Part shown: positions 16,497-25,414 of the stretch, in pieces | How positions within the stretch are numbered: position 1 is the first letter of the stretch | How the letters are laid out: every line of letters starts with the position of its first letter | Made by a program: the position numbers and the translations under genes | Assembly: GCF_003206695.1 (NCBI RefSeq) | Contig: NZ_PZJN01000006.1 | Span: forward strand, 298,902 to 362,901 | Length of the DNA: 64,000 nucleotides | Origin: Salinicola halophyticus | GTDB lineage: Bacteria; Pseudomonadota; Gammaproteobacteria; Pseudomonadales; Halomonadaceae | Direction of reading: 5' to 3' | Notes under the pieces: model-generated | What the model was told of the DNA's origin: nothing | What the model saw: the letters and a program-made list of their open reading frames with translations, nothing else | The model's database searches: none

Positions 16497-18280
16497 ATCT
16501 CTATCGCGCTAGCTGGCGGCACTTGCGTTGGTTCGCCAGCGTCTGGCGGCAGCTCATTCGGCATACGCCGTTTGCGGCGCCGATGACGGCGGGTACGCTG
16601 CTGATCTCGCAGCTTGCTCAGGTGGTCGCCTTTCTGCTGCCTTTGAAGGTGATCCTGTTGCTGGGTGGCAACGGGATTCCCCGCTATTTCCAGGGTTTCG
16701 TCACCATGGAGACGCGTTCGCTCTGGATCGTGCTGCTCTGCGCCGGTGCCGTGCTGCTCTTTGCGGTGTCGCAGTTCATGGATTGGTTGGCCGACCGGCA
16801 AAGCCAGCGTGGCGCGCTGGTCGTATTGGACAACGCCCGCAAGATCACGCTGTTCAATGATCAGGATGCCGGTGTGCGCGAACAGTACCGCCGGCTTTGC
16901 GAGGCGATGGCGGAGGGGGCCATGGCCCTGGTGGGGTTCGGTGTGGGGCTGTATCTGTTTCCTACCCTGTTCGCCTTCCTCCTGCTGGTGGTCTTGGTCA
17001 TGGCTGGTGCGACGCTGGGGTTGGCATCGGTTGGCAGCGCCGACTACCGGCATCGGGTCGAGCGCTGGCTCAACGCCAACAGCAAGGGGCTATTGCGGAT
17101 TCTGGGCTCGTCGGGTTTTCTCCTGGGCTTCCTGTTTCTGGTCTTCGAGTTCTACCGCTTGAGCGAGCTCAATCTGCTCATCGCCATCATCAGTCTGATT
17201 CTGAGTCGACGCATCTTTCAGTCGCTGACCAATTTCGTGAACGGACAGATTCGTCTGGCCGAGCAGCGGCAGCGGGTCGATGCGCTGTTTTTCCATGAAC
17301 GCCAGTTGCAGAGTGACACCTCGCGCGGCGGTCAGCGCTTCTGGGAGCTTTTCGCACCCGCGGCCCGGCTCGCGCGCAGCCGTGAATGGATCCGCGCACG
17401 AGGAGGCCGCGATGCCGTGGCATCGTCTCGCTGGTGGGATGGCGGCCAGAGCAATGTGGCCTGGTTCGCATTGGCTGAGGAGTCATCGGTTCGTGAGGCT
17501 TCCACTCGCGAGCCGTCGGATCGCGAGTCGATCCTCGAGAAGATCTATCTTCCCAGACAGCGCTCTCAGGGCAATCACGAGACTTACCTGCTGGAGCGGA
17601 TCGATCTGGGGGCCGTTCACGCGCCGCGTCTTCTCGACAAAGGACAGATCGAGGAGTTTCTCTGGCTGCACCTGCTCTGTCCGCCAGGCGCAGCGGTTCC
17701 GCGAGAGCGGCGGGGTGAAATGCAGCGCAGAATCTTGTTCGATCTCTGGTGCTACGTACCGCCGGAGGAGATCGTCGATAGTTATCTGCGCTCCCATCCG
17801 CCGCTGTGGGCCCGCGTCGATCGTGCCCTGGTGGACAAGGTGCTGCTGGCCGCCGAAGAGCCAGCGGAACGTGAGCTGGTGGAAGCCTTCCAGCGCCGAC
17901 TCGAGGAGATGCAGCGTCGGTTGAAGGCGGTGCCGCTGCATATCTACAACCCCGATGTCAGCGACCGCAACATCCTGCTCGACGAGCAGGATTCGCCCTG
18001 TGTGCTGTGCTGGGGGCGATGGAGCCTGGAACCGATTGGTGCCGGCGCGACGCCACGTTATCTCGTCCAGGCCCGGGACGGTGAGATGATGAATGCGCTG
18101 AGACAGCGCCGGAAAATTTCGCAGAAGGTCACCGATCGTGACTTCCTGCTGGTTGCCGGGCTTCATGAGCTGGAACGACTGATCGAACGCCAGCAGTATC
18201 GCCGGGCACTAAAGCACATGGAGCATGTTCTGCAGGATGTCTATCCAGCACCGGAAGCCACGCCAGCGAGCACCTCATGA
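16493..18280 (+). CDS. ABC-exporter-like membrane domain fused to kinase-like C-terminal domain
   Basis: Protein of 595 residues. The first 280 or so hold about five or six hydrophobic segments arranged like a type-1 ABC exporter membrane domain (TAGTLLISQLAQVVAFLLPLK onwards), but no nucleotide-binding domain follows and no Walker motif is present. The C-terminal 300 residues are soluble. They contain LHIYNPDVSDRNILL (H483 to about L497) followed by VLCWGRWSLEPIG, which resembles the catalytic loop and metal loop of aminoglycoside-phosphotransferase or kinase folds, with changed key residues. Function is unknown; a glycan kinase or flippase-linked sensor is possible. It overlaps both neighbours by 4 bp. 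Confidence 0.6.
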   Translation: MNLYRASWRHLRWFASVWRQLIRHTPFAAPMTAGTLLISQLAQVVAFLLPLKVILLLGGNGIPRYFQGFVTMETRSLWIVLLCAGAVLLFAVSQFMDWLADRQSQRGALVVLDNARKITLFNDQDAGVREQYRRLCEAMAEGAMALVGFGVGLYLFPTLFAFLLLVVLVMAGATLGLASVGSADYRHRVERWLNANSKGLLRILGSSGFLLGFLFLVFEFYRLSELNLLIAIISLILSRRIFQSLTNFVNGQIRLAEQRQRVDALFFHERQLQSDTSRGGQRFWELFAPAARLARSREWIRARGGRDAVASSRWWDGGQSNVAWFALAEESSVREASTREPSDRESILEKIYLPRQRSQGNHETYLLERIDLGAVHAPRLLDKGQIEEFLWLHLLCPPGAAVPRERRGEMQRRILFDLWCYVPPEEIVDSYLRSHPPLWARVDRALVDKVLLAAEEPAERELVEAFQRRLEEMQRRLKAVPLHIYNPDVSDRNILLDEQDSPCVLCWGRWSLEPIGAGATPRYLVQARDGEMMNALRQRRKISQKVTDRDFLLVAGLHELERLIERQQYRRALKHMEHVLQDVYPAPEATPASTS

Positions 18281-18711
18281 GAGCGCTTCTGGTTGCCTCC
18301 TTCGGCGGACATCTGGTGCAGCTCGAACGGATTGCGGCGCATCTCTCGCTGGGCTCGACCGTCTGGGTCACGACCCGGCCGGCATCGATGGATCAGCCCC
18401 ATCACGTGATCACGGATTTCAACAAGACCACGCTCTGGCGAGCAGGGCGTTGCGCCGTCGATATCCAGCGGATACTGCGCCACGAACGCTGCGATGCGGC
18501 GATCAGCACGGGTGCCGCACCGGGGCTACTGTGTCTGGCGGTGGCCCGGCTCGGGGGCAGCTACACCGTCTGGATCGATAGCGTGGCCAATGTCAGGCGG
18601 CTATCGCTCTCCGGACGGCTAGCGACGTGGCTGTGCCACGAGACACTGACGCAATGGCCGGAAGTCGCCGCCGGTCATCGGCGCGTCTCCTACCTGGGAA
18701 GCGTACTGTGA
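18277..18711 (+). CDS. PssD/Alg14-like glycosyltransferase membrane anchor subunit
   Basis: Protein of 144 residues in the Alg14/PssD family. It begins MRALLVASFGGHLVQLERI with the conserved GGH-x-QL motif and contains the ISTGAAPGLLCLAVARL segment. In yeast and rhizobia the Alg14-type subunit recruits the Alg13-type catalytic subunit to the membrane to add the second sugar to a polyprenyl-linked primer. The next gene encodes that partner, and the two genes overlap as GTGA. The ATG overlaps the preceding stop. The protein is shortish but complete for the family. Confidence 0.85.
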   Translation: MRALLVASFGGHLVQLERIAAHLSLGSTVWVTTRPASMDQPHHVITDFNKTTLWRAGRCAVDIQRILRHERCDAAISTGAAPGLLCLAVARLGGSYTVWIDSVANVRRLSLSGRLATWLCHETLTQWPEVAAGHRRVSYLGSVL

Positions 18712-19220
18712 TTTTCTTGACCGCGGGTGGCCAGCTGCCTTTCGATCGTCTGGCCGAAGTCGCTCTGGAAGGCGCGCGTTCGTTACCGGAAGAGCCGGTC
18801 ATCTATCAGGCCGGACCAGGCGGCACCGCCTGGTTCGAGCACAGGGACGTGCCGGCCAACCTGGCTATCGAGGAATTCATGGAGGTGGGTCGCCACCGGA
18901 AGCTGATGGTCGAGGCGCGCTGGGTAGTCAGCCACGCCGGCATGGGAAGCCTTCTGCCACTGTTGGAGCAGGCACGGCCGGTATTGGTTTTCCCGCGCCT
19001 GAAGCGCTACCGAGAGCATCGCAACGACCATCAACTGGACACGGCGATAGCGATGCGTGAACGCTTCGGCCTGACGTTCTATACCGAGTCACAGGCGCTG
19101 ATTTCGCAGCTCGCGCAGACGCCGTCTGCCACTGACGACAGTAAATTGGAACTTATCGAGCGGCGACGCGAGGAGTTTGGACATCGATTGCAGGGAATGC
19201 TGGAGAGTCGGGTGCGCTGA
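18708..19220 (+). CDS. PssE/Alg13-like glycosyltransferase subunit (GT28 C-terminal type)
   Basis: Protein of 170 residues starting at a GTG (18708) that overlaps the previous TGA. It has the Alg13/PssE start IFLTAGGQLPFDRLAE and the donor-binding VVSHAGMGSLLPLLEQARPVL and FPRLKRYREHRNDHQ segments. With PssD it should form a two-part glycosyltransferase at the cytoplasmic face of the inner membrane. In-frame starts further upstream would read into the pssD-like gene and are rejected. The likely acceptor is the product of the priming transferase encoded at 19287. Confidence 0.85.
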   Translation: MIFLTAGGQLPFDRLAEVALEGARSLPEEPVIYQAGPGGTAWFEHRDVPANLAIEEFMEVGRHRKLMVEARWVVSHAGMGSLLPLLEQARPVLVFPRLKRYREHRNDHQLDTAIAMRERFGLTFYTESQALISQLAQTPSATDDSKLELIERRREEFGHRLQGMLESRVR

Positions 19221-19286
19221 CGTGAGAGTATCTCGCCTATCGCCCGGGTTAGGGTTTTCAGTCAAGGGTAAGGAGTGCCCGCGGAC

Positions 19287-20645
19287 GTGAGCCAAAGAAA
19301 CGTATTACTGCTGTTCATCTCGTTGATGGATATCGCCGCTTTGGCGGTATCCGGGGTGTTGATGTATGGCCACCGCTTCGGCACGTTCGATCTTCACGAA
19401 CGTTATCAATGGGCGATTCAGGTTATCGCGATCATCATCATTCTGGTCGGCGTGCTGATCGATGCGTATGGCAACTGGCGGGTCAAGCGACTGGGGCGAA
19501 TTCTCGCCGACCAGGTGATCATCTGGTTGATAGCGGCCGCCGTATCGACGACGGTCATCTATTTCATCCATGCGGCAGAGCGCTATTCGCGACTGTGGCT
19601 GGTGCTCACATTCCTGATGTCGTTCGCGATCAGCGCGTTGGGCAGAATCGTGCTGCGCACGGCCATGGGCCGGTTTCGACTCAAGGGCCGCAACCGGTGC
19701 CGGGTGTTCATGATCGGGCCGGGGAAGACGTTGCTCAACGTGACGCGCCATATGCGCCGCGAACAGAGCGCGGGCTTTTCGGTCTGCGGCGTGCTACGCC
19801 TGGCAAGAACGCCCAGCGCCCGAGAACTGGACGCGCTCGCGCGGCGGGTGGAAGCATCGAAAGCGCAGGAGGTCTGGATCTGCATGCCGCTCAACATGGG
19901 CAACGCGATCAAGGCGATCATGCACTCGCTGCGCCATCAGACCGTGGAGATACGATTTTTCCCCGAGCTTTCGGATCTGCCGATACTCAATCACAAGGTC
20001 AGTGAGGTGGTCGGTCTCTATGCCATCGACCTGAGCGTCAGCCCGATGACCGGACCGGCGCGGTTCACCAAACGGCTCGAGGATCTGGTGCTGGGCGGGT
20101 TGATCACGATCTGCATCCTGCCATTCTGCGTGGTCATCGCGATTGCGATCAAATGCTCCTCCCGGGGGCCGATTCTGTTCAAGCAGTACCGGACCGGGAT
20201 CAACGGCAAGCGTTTCAAGGTCTACAAGTTCCGTTCGATGCGCTTGCACGGCGATACGCGGGGCTTTCTTCAAGCACGACGTGACGACCCTCGATTCACG
20301 CGGATTGGCGCCTTCCTGCGAAGAACGTCGCTGGATGAACTGCCGCAGTTCTATAACGTGTTGCAGGGGCGGATGTCGATCGTCGGCCCCCGACCTCATG
20401 CGCTTTCCCACAACGAGCACTACAAGGAGCTCGTGGAATCCTATATGCAGCGTCACAAGGTCAAGCCGGGAATCACCGGATGGGCGCAGGTGAGCGGGTA
20501 TCGGGGGGAAACCGATACGATCGAAAAGATGCAAAAGCGCGTGCAGTACGATCTGTGGTATCTGGAAAACTGGTCGCTGAAGCTCGACCTGAAGATCATT
20601 TTTCTGACGGCCATCAAAGGCTTCTTCGGCAAGAACGTTTATTGA
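19287..20645 (+). CDS. polyprenyl-phosphate sugar phosphotransferase (WcaJ/WbaP-type priming enzyme)
   Basis: Membrane enzyme of 452 residues that starts glycan assembly by moving a sugar-1-phosphate to undecaprenyl phosphate. It has four N-terminal TM segments, a CoA-binding-like domain (about 130-250), a fifth hydrophobic segment after KRLEDLVLGG, and the bacterial sugar transferase core: FKVYKFRSM, DELPQFYNVLQGRMSIVGPRPHA and KPGITGWAQVSGYRG. I choose the GTG at 19287 because AAGGAG lies 11 bases upstream; a GTG at 19275 would overlap that site. Length and architecture fit the WcaJ group, but whether the sugar is glucose or galactose is not determined. Confidence 0.9.
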   Translation: MSQRNVLLLFISLMDIAALAVSGVLMYGHRFGTFDLHERYQWAIQVIAIIIILVGVLIDAYGNWRVKRLGRILADQVIIWLIAAAVSTTVIYFIHAAERYSRLWLVLTFLMSFAISALGRIVLRTAMGRFRLKGRNRCRVFMIGPGKTLLNVTRHMRREQSAGFSVCGVLRLARTPSARELDALARRVEASKAQEVWICMPLNMGNAIKAIMHSLRHQTVEIRFFPELSDLPILNHKVSEVVGLYAIDLSVSPMTGPARFTKRLEDLVLGGLITICILPFCVVIAIAIKCSSRGPILFKQYRTGINGKRFKVYKFRSMRLHGDTRGFLQARRDDPRFTRIGAFLRRTSLDELPQFYNVLQGRMSIVGPRPHALSHNEHYKELVESYMQRHKVKPGITGWAQVSGYRGETDTIEKMQKRVQYDLWYLENWSLKLDLKIIFLTAIKGFFGKNVY

Positions 20646-20728
20646 AGGTGAGGCGCCGCCGGCAGGCGCCCTCCTGCCCGACGACACAGTGGTCGCACGG
20701 CGAACGATGAATTGGGAAAGGATGCACG

Positions 20729-23728
20729 ATGAACAACGAGACGGACGATCAGATCGCTGCGCTGGAAAGGCTTATTGCCGAGACGCGACGGGCTCGGGGC
20801 GAGCTGGGCGGCAAGTCTTCCCCCGCGAACGGCAAACCTGCCGGTGAAGCGGATTCGGGTCGAGCTAGCTCGGACCCGACGCTCCAGCGCTTGCACCGCC
20901 AGCAGAAGCTGCTGCAGCAACTGGCACGCGAGCTCGAACGCCAACCGGGACGCCGCGAAGAGTCTGCCAAGCCGAACGCCGTGCGCCGCCTAGAGCCGGA
21001 AAAAGCGGCGGGCGCCGTCCCGCACGGCAGGCGCTCGGCTACCGAGCGGGAAATCGAGGGACTTCAGCGACGATTGGCTCGGAGCCAGAAAGAGATCGAG
21101 GAGCTGCGGCGCAAGCAAAGCAGTATTCTTGCCAGCCGCTCGTGGCGCGTCACCGCGCCCTTACGGGGTGCCGCCGTGATGTTCGGCGGCAAGCGGCGGT
21201 TGCAGAGCCAGCGTCAGGCACTCCATCGTCTCGACGAGAATACCGAGCCGACGGGCGAAGTGTCGGTCCGCGCCGAGCGCAAGCAGGATCTGAAGGAAAA
21301 GAAAAAGCACGCCCGCAAGCGTGTGACTCATGCGCGGGTGCATCTCTATACGCTCGGTTTCGTGGAGCGCGGCGTGCAGGAGCTCCAGTTGCTGACCGAG
21401 GATCGCGTCAACGCGTTCATGGCGCCGTGGGCCGAATGGGAGCTGGCGCTTTGGCATGCCTCCCATACCGAGGTCAGCGCCAAGCGTCAGGCCCTCGAGC
21501 ATATCCGCCGCTATCGCGCTCATGATTTCGAGCTGTTCAACGAGTCCGCCATCGCCGTGGTCGAGGCCGAATGTCTGGAGGCCATCGGTGAACGCGACAA
21601 GGCCGTGGCATTACTGGAAAGCCTGCGTTCGACGAGGCTCGACGGTGACGTGCTGCTGGGGCTGGCGAATCTGAAAGACGGTGACGACAAGCTCGCCTCC
21701 ATCAATCAGTGTCTCGCACAGTCGGCGATCGAGACGATTCGCTTCCTGCCCGACGATGGCCATGCGCTCTACGATCGCATCGCGGTCGACGGCTGCGAGG
21801 TCATGGCCGATCCGCTCGGCGAGCTGCCGAGGGTCACGGTGATCGTCCCCGTCTTCAATGCGGTAGCGACCGTAGAGCAGGCGATGGAGTCGCTGCTCAA
21901 GCAGACGTGGCCCAATCTGGAGGTGATCGTTTCCGACGACTGCAGTACCGATGGCACCTTCGAGCGGGTCAAGGAGTACGAAAGCCGGTTCGAAAGATTG
22001 ATCGTCATTCGCAACGAGCAGAACTCCGGACCTTATGTCGCCCGTAACAATGCCCTGAAGATCGCCACCGGAGACTTCGTGACCTGTCATGATGCCGACG
22101 ACTGGTCGCACCCGCGCAAGATCGAGCATCAGGCCCGTCATCTGGTGGATTCGCCGGCGGTGTTCGCCAACACCTCGCAGCAGGCGCGGGCGTTCGAGGA
22201 TCTGCGATTCCATCGCCGTGGCAACAAGGGTTACTACATTCAGTTCAATCTGTCGTCACTGATGTTCCGGCGCGAGTCGGCGCTCGAGACGATCGGCTAC
22301 TGGGATGCCGTCCGTTTTGCCGGCGACTCCGAGTATCTGGCCCGGATCAAGAAGGCGTTCGATCCGGAGGCGCTGGTCCATCTCGATACCGGCCCGCTCT
22401 CGTTCCAGCGACAGTCGGCCGATTCCCTGACCAGTTCGAAAGGCTCCGGCTATAACGGCTACAAGTATGGCGCCAGGGCGGCCTACGAAGAATCCCATCG
22501 GGCCTGGTACGACAAGCCGGTCGATCTTTACGACGATCCCGACAAGCCGCAGCGTCACTTCTTCGTGCCGGGGTCGATGCGGCCGCGGAAACCCGAAGCA
22601 CGTCATTACGATGTCGTGCTGGCGTCGGATTTTCGGCTTTCGGGCGGAACGACCTCTTCCAATGCCGAAGAGATCAAGGCCAATCACGCCATGGGGTTGA
22701 AGACGGCGATCGTGCAGATGTCCTGTTACGGCTTGCGCATCGATCGTCGCATGGAGCCCAAGATTCGCGAGCTGATCGAAGCCGGTCAGGCGGAGCTCAT
22801 CGTGTTCGGTGAGAGCGCAAGCTGTGACGTCCTCGTCATCCGGCAGCCCTGGGTGCTGGAGGATTATCAATCCTGGCTGCCCGACATTCGTCCCGGCGCC
22901 GTTCGGGTCATAGTCAACCAGCCGCCCAATCGGGATTACGGCAGCGAGAGCGCCACGCTCTACCATATCCCGCGCTGTCGCGAAAACGCCGAGCGCTACT
23001 TCGGGACCAGCGGCGTATGGCACCCGATCGGGCCGCTGGTGCGCAAGGCGCTGGTCGAACATCACGCAGACGATTTGAAAGACATCGTGCTGAGCGACGA
23101 AGACTGGCCAAACATCATCGATGTCGACGAATGGCGACGTGGCTCACGGCCTGCGCCGCACTCGCGCATCAGGGTCTGCCGGCTGTCGCGTGATCACGTG
23201 TTGAAATGGCCGGCGGACCTCGAGACGCTGACTCAGGTCTACCCGACGGACGAGGCGTTCGAGGTGCACGTGCTAGGCGGCGCCGACACGGTCGCCTTGA
23301 TGATGGGTGGCCAGTTACCGGAGAACTGGTCCGTTTCCGCTTTCGGCGCAGAGCACCCCCGAGAGTTTCTGGCCCGCTACGACGTGTTCGTCTACTACAC
23401 CCACCCCGACTGGGTGGAGGCGTTCGGGCGCGTCATTTTCGAAGCGATGGCGGTGGGGCTGCCGGTCTTTCTGCCCTGGGATTACCAGCCGCTCTTCGGC
23501 GAAGCCGCGATCTACGCCGCACCGGCGGAGCTGCAGCAGCGGGTGAAGGCGCTGATGGCCGACCCGGAGGCCTACGCCAGGCAGGTCGAAATCGCCCACG
23601 CCTACGTGCGCGAGCGGTTCGGCTACGCCGCTCACGCCGACAGGCTCGAAGCGGTCAGAGCCGAACAGCAGGCTGCCCCGTCGCTGCCGCCCGCCGGCAC
23701 TGATGTCAATTCCGAGCCGCCGCAGTGA
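20729..23728 (+). CDS. double glycosyltransferase (GT2 plus GT4-like) with N-terminal coiled coil
   Basis: Protein of 999 residues. Residues 1-150 are Gln/Arg/Glu-rich coiled coil ending in SILASRSWRVTAPLR, a tail also seen in the 8280 gene product. A helical region (about 190-350) follows. A GT2 domain (about 370-590) contains VTVIVPVFNAVATVEQAMES, VIVSDDCSTDGT and a CHDADDW metal motif. The C-terminal 350 residues resemble a GT-B enzyme of the GT4 group, with DVFVYYTHPDWVEAFGRVIF and FEAMAVGLPVFLPWDYQPL as the donor-binding E-x7-E region. It could add two sugars in turn. AAGGA precedes the ATG. Specificity is unknown. Confidence 0.83.
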   Translation: MNNETDDQIAALERLIAETRRARGELGGKSSPANGKPAGEADSGRASSDPTLQRLHRQQKLLQQLARELERQPGRREESAKPNAVRRLEPEKAAGAVPHGRRSATEREIEGLQRRLARSQKEIEELRRKQSSILASRSWRVTAPLRGAAVMFGGKRRLQSQRQALHRLDENTEPTGEVSVRAERKQDLKEKKKHARKRVTHARVHLYTLGFVERGVQELQLLTEDRVNAFMAPWAEWELALWHASHTEVSAKRQALEHIRRYRAHDFELFNESAIAVVEAECLEAIGERDKAVALLESLRSTRLDGDVLLGLANLKDGDDKLASINQCLAQSAIETIRFLPDDGHALYDRIAVDGCEVMADPLGELPRVTVIVPVFNAVATVEQAMESLLKQTWPNLEVIVSDDCSTDGTFERVKEYESRFERLIVIRNEQNSGPYVARNNALKIATGDFVTCHDADDWSHPRKIEHQARHLVDSPAVFANTSQQARAFEDLRFHRRGNKGYYIQFNLSSLMFRRESALETIGYWDAVRFAGDSEYLARIKKAFDPEALVHLDTGPLSFQRQSADSLTSSKGSGYNGYKYGARAAYEESHRAWYDKPVDLYDDPDKPQRHFFVPGSMRPRKPEARHYDVVLASDFRLSGGTTSSNAEEIKANHAMGLKTAIVQMSCYGLRIDRRMEPKIRELIEAGQAELIVFGESASCDVLVIRQPWVLEDYQSWLPDIRPGAVRVIVNQPPNRDYGSESATLYHIPRCRENAERYFGTSGVWHPIGPLVRKALVEHHADDLKDIVLSDEDWPNIIDVDEWRRGSRPAPHSRIRVCRLSRDHVLKWPADLETLTQVYPTDEAFEVHVLGGADTVALMMGGQLPENWSVSAFGAEHPREFLARYDVFVYYTHPDWVEAFGRVIFEAMAVGLPVFLPWDYQPLFGEAAIYAAPAELQQRVKALMADPEAYARQVEIAHAYVRERFGYAAHADRLEAVRAEQQAAPSLPPAGTDVNSEPPQ

Positions 23729-23780
23729 TACATCGTCGGCATGGCGACTCGCCGTCCGGTGACAGTAAACAGGAGTAGTC

Positions 23781-25406
23781 ATGTATCCCGAGGGATTGTT
23801 TGTACTGACCTCGACCCAGCATTCGGAGATTCCGGATATTCTGCTGGGCAGCGTTTTTCATCGACGCGAAGTGCTCCTGGGTAGTCAGGGCCTCGCCGAT
23901 TACTTGCGTCGGCATCCGGCAGCGGATGTCCGCGAGTTTTCCGAGGGCCGTTTCATTCTGGTGAGAAACGAAGGCGGACGGGTCGTCATCAAGACCGACG
24001 ATCTCGCCCAGGACACCGTCTATTACTTCTCCGATGCTTCCCGAGATCGGGCCTACTGGGCAGTCTCCAACTCGTTGCTGGCGCTGACGCGACAGCTCCG
24101 CTACGACGGCTTTTCACCCGGATTTCACGAAGCGGCGACACTCGGGTTCTTTGCCGGCAATCAGTCGCTGTGGGGCGGGCAGCCTCTGTCACTGAATACC
24201 CTCGTGGATGGCGTGCGTTTCATTCCCGCCGGTCGACATCTGGAAATTGCACCGGGCGGCCTGCCGCAAGTGACGCTGTCGCCGACGCGAGCCGATCGCC
24301 AAGGGCTGGATTATGCCGAAGGGCTGATGGAGTACGTGCGGGATGTCCAGGGCCGGGTTCAGGCGCTGGTCAGCCACGGTTATCGCTTCAATCTCGGTCT
24401 CTCCGGCGGGATCGATAGCCGCATGAACTTCGCGCTGATGCGACCGTTCCTGAACCCCGACAGCGTTCGAGTCCACAGCAACCAGCAGCGCAGCGAAGAC
24501 TTCGAGGTCGTCCGCAAGATACAGGGTCACTACGATTTTCCCATCGACGGTTTCGCCTCCCGCAATGGTAGAAACTCGGGACGCGACAACGTGATGACCT
24601 GGATGTCGGGTGTGCTCGGCGCCTATCTGCCGGTGCGCATGCCGATGCGGAACCGGAATATTTCCAGCACCTTCAACGTCCACGGCGGCAACTTCCGGGC
24701 GGGCATCTATCACATCCAGCCGCTCAAGAAACGGGCGAAGAATCTCGCACGTCACTTCGATTCCAGGGAGCAGGCGGAGAAAGTCGAACGCGAATTCTAC
24801 GGCTTCTTCGACAGCGTCGGTGTCGATGTCGACGATCCGATTGCCCTGGATCATCATTACATCAATACGCGCGCCCGATTTCACTACGGTCTCAACTGGT
24901 ATCGGCAGCTGGATCAACCCCTGTTCACGCCGCATCTTTCGCGCCAGCTGTTCGATCTCTATCACCGGCTGAAGCCCGAGCAACAGGAGGGGGAAAAGTT
25001 GATCTACGACCTGTTGTCTTTGACCGATCCCGACCTGATCGATTTTCCGTTCGATTCGCCGCAGAAAGGGTTTTCCGACGCTGTGCGCCGGCAACGCTCG
25101 TCGCTGTCGCCGCAGGATCTCGCCGCGCGTGGTGTGCCGGACTTCGAGGTGCACGGCGCCCTGTCGCCAGCCGAAGCTGGCGAGGATCATCCCGAGGCCG
25201 AGGCTGAATTCATGGCGCTGGTCGACGAGAAGGTTGCCGAGCATTCGGCACGACTGAAGGGTACCGGTCCCATGCTCGATGCCGCGATCGACGAGCTGGA
25301 AAAACACGCCAAGCTCAGCGGCACCAAAGCTTCCCATCGGTATGCGGCGTTGGTCGTAACGTTGGGGGAGTTTGATAATCTTATAGGCTACAATTTAGAA
25401 ATTTAG
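23781..25406 (+). CDS. asparagine-synthase-like protein, GC-rich copy
   Basis: Protein of 541 residues with the PP-loop of the asparagine synthase family, LSGGIDSRMNFAL (S208-G-G-I-D212-S), in its C-terminal ATP-pyrophosphatase domain. The N-terminal 190 residues look like a degenerate glutaminase fold (YWAVSNSLLALT, SLNTLVDGVRFIPAG) without the N-terminal Cys nucleophile, so it cannot take ammonia from glutamine in the normal way. Relatives in polysaccharide loci are thought to amidate uronic acids or join amines to carboxyls. AGGAG precedes the ATG. A second, AT-rich copy follows after 8 bp. Confidence 0.75.
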   Translation: MYPEGLFVLTSTQHSEIPDILLGSVFHRREVLLGSQGLADYLRRHPAADVREFSEGRFILVRNEGGRVVIKTDDLAQDTVYYFSDASRDRAYWAVSNSLLALTRQLRYDGFSPGFHEAATLGFFAGNQSLWGGQPLSLNTLVDGVRFIPAGRHLEIAPGGLPQVTLSPTRADRQGLDYAEGLMEYVRDVQGRVQALVSHGYRFNLGLSGGIDSRMNFALMRPFLNPDSVRVHSNQQRSEDFEVVRKIQGHYDFPIDGFASRNGRNSGRDNVMTWMSGVLGAYLPVRMPMRNRNISSTFNVHGGNFRAGIYHIQPLKKRAKNLARHFDSREQAEKVEREFYGFFDSVGVDVDDPIALDHHYINTRARFHYGLNWYRQLDQPLFTPHLSRQLFDLYHRLKPEQQEGEKLIYDLLSLTDPDLIDFPFDSPQKGFSDAVRRQRSSLSPQDLAARGVPDFEVHGALSPAEAGEDHPEAEAEFMALVDEKVAEHSARLKGTGPMLDAAIDELEKHAKLSGTKASHRYAALVVTLGEFDNLIGYNLEI

Positions 25407-25414
25407 AGAGAACT

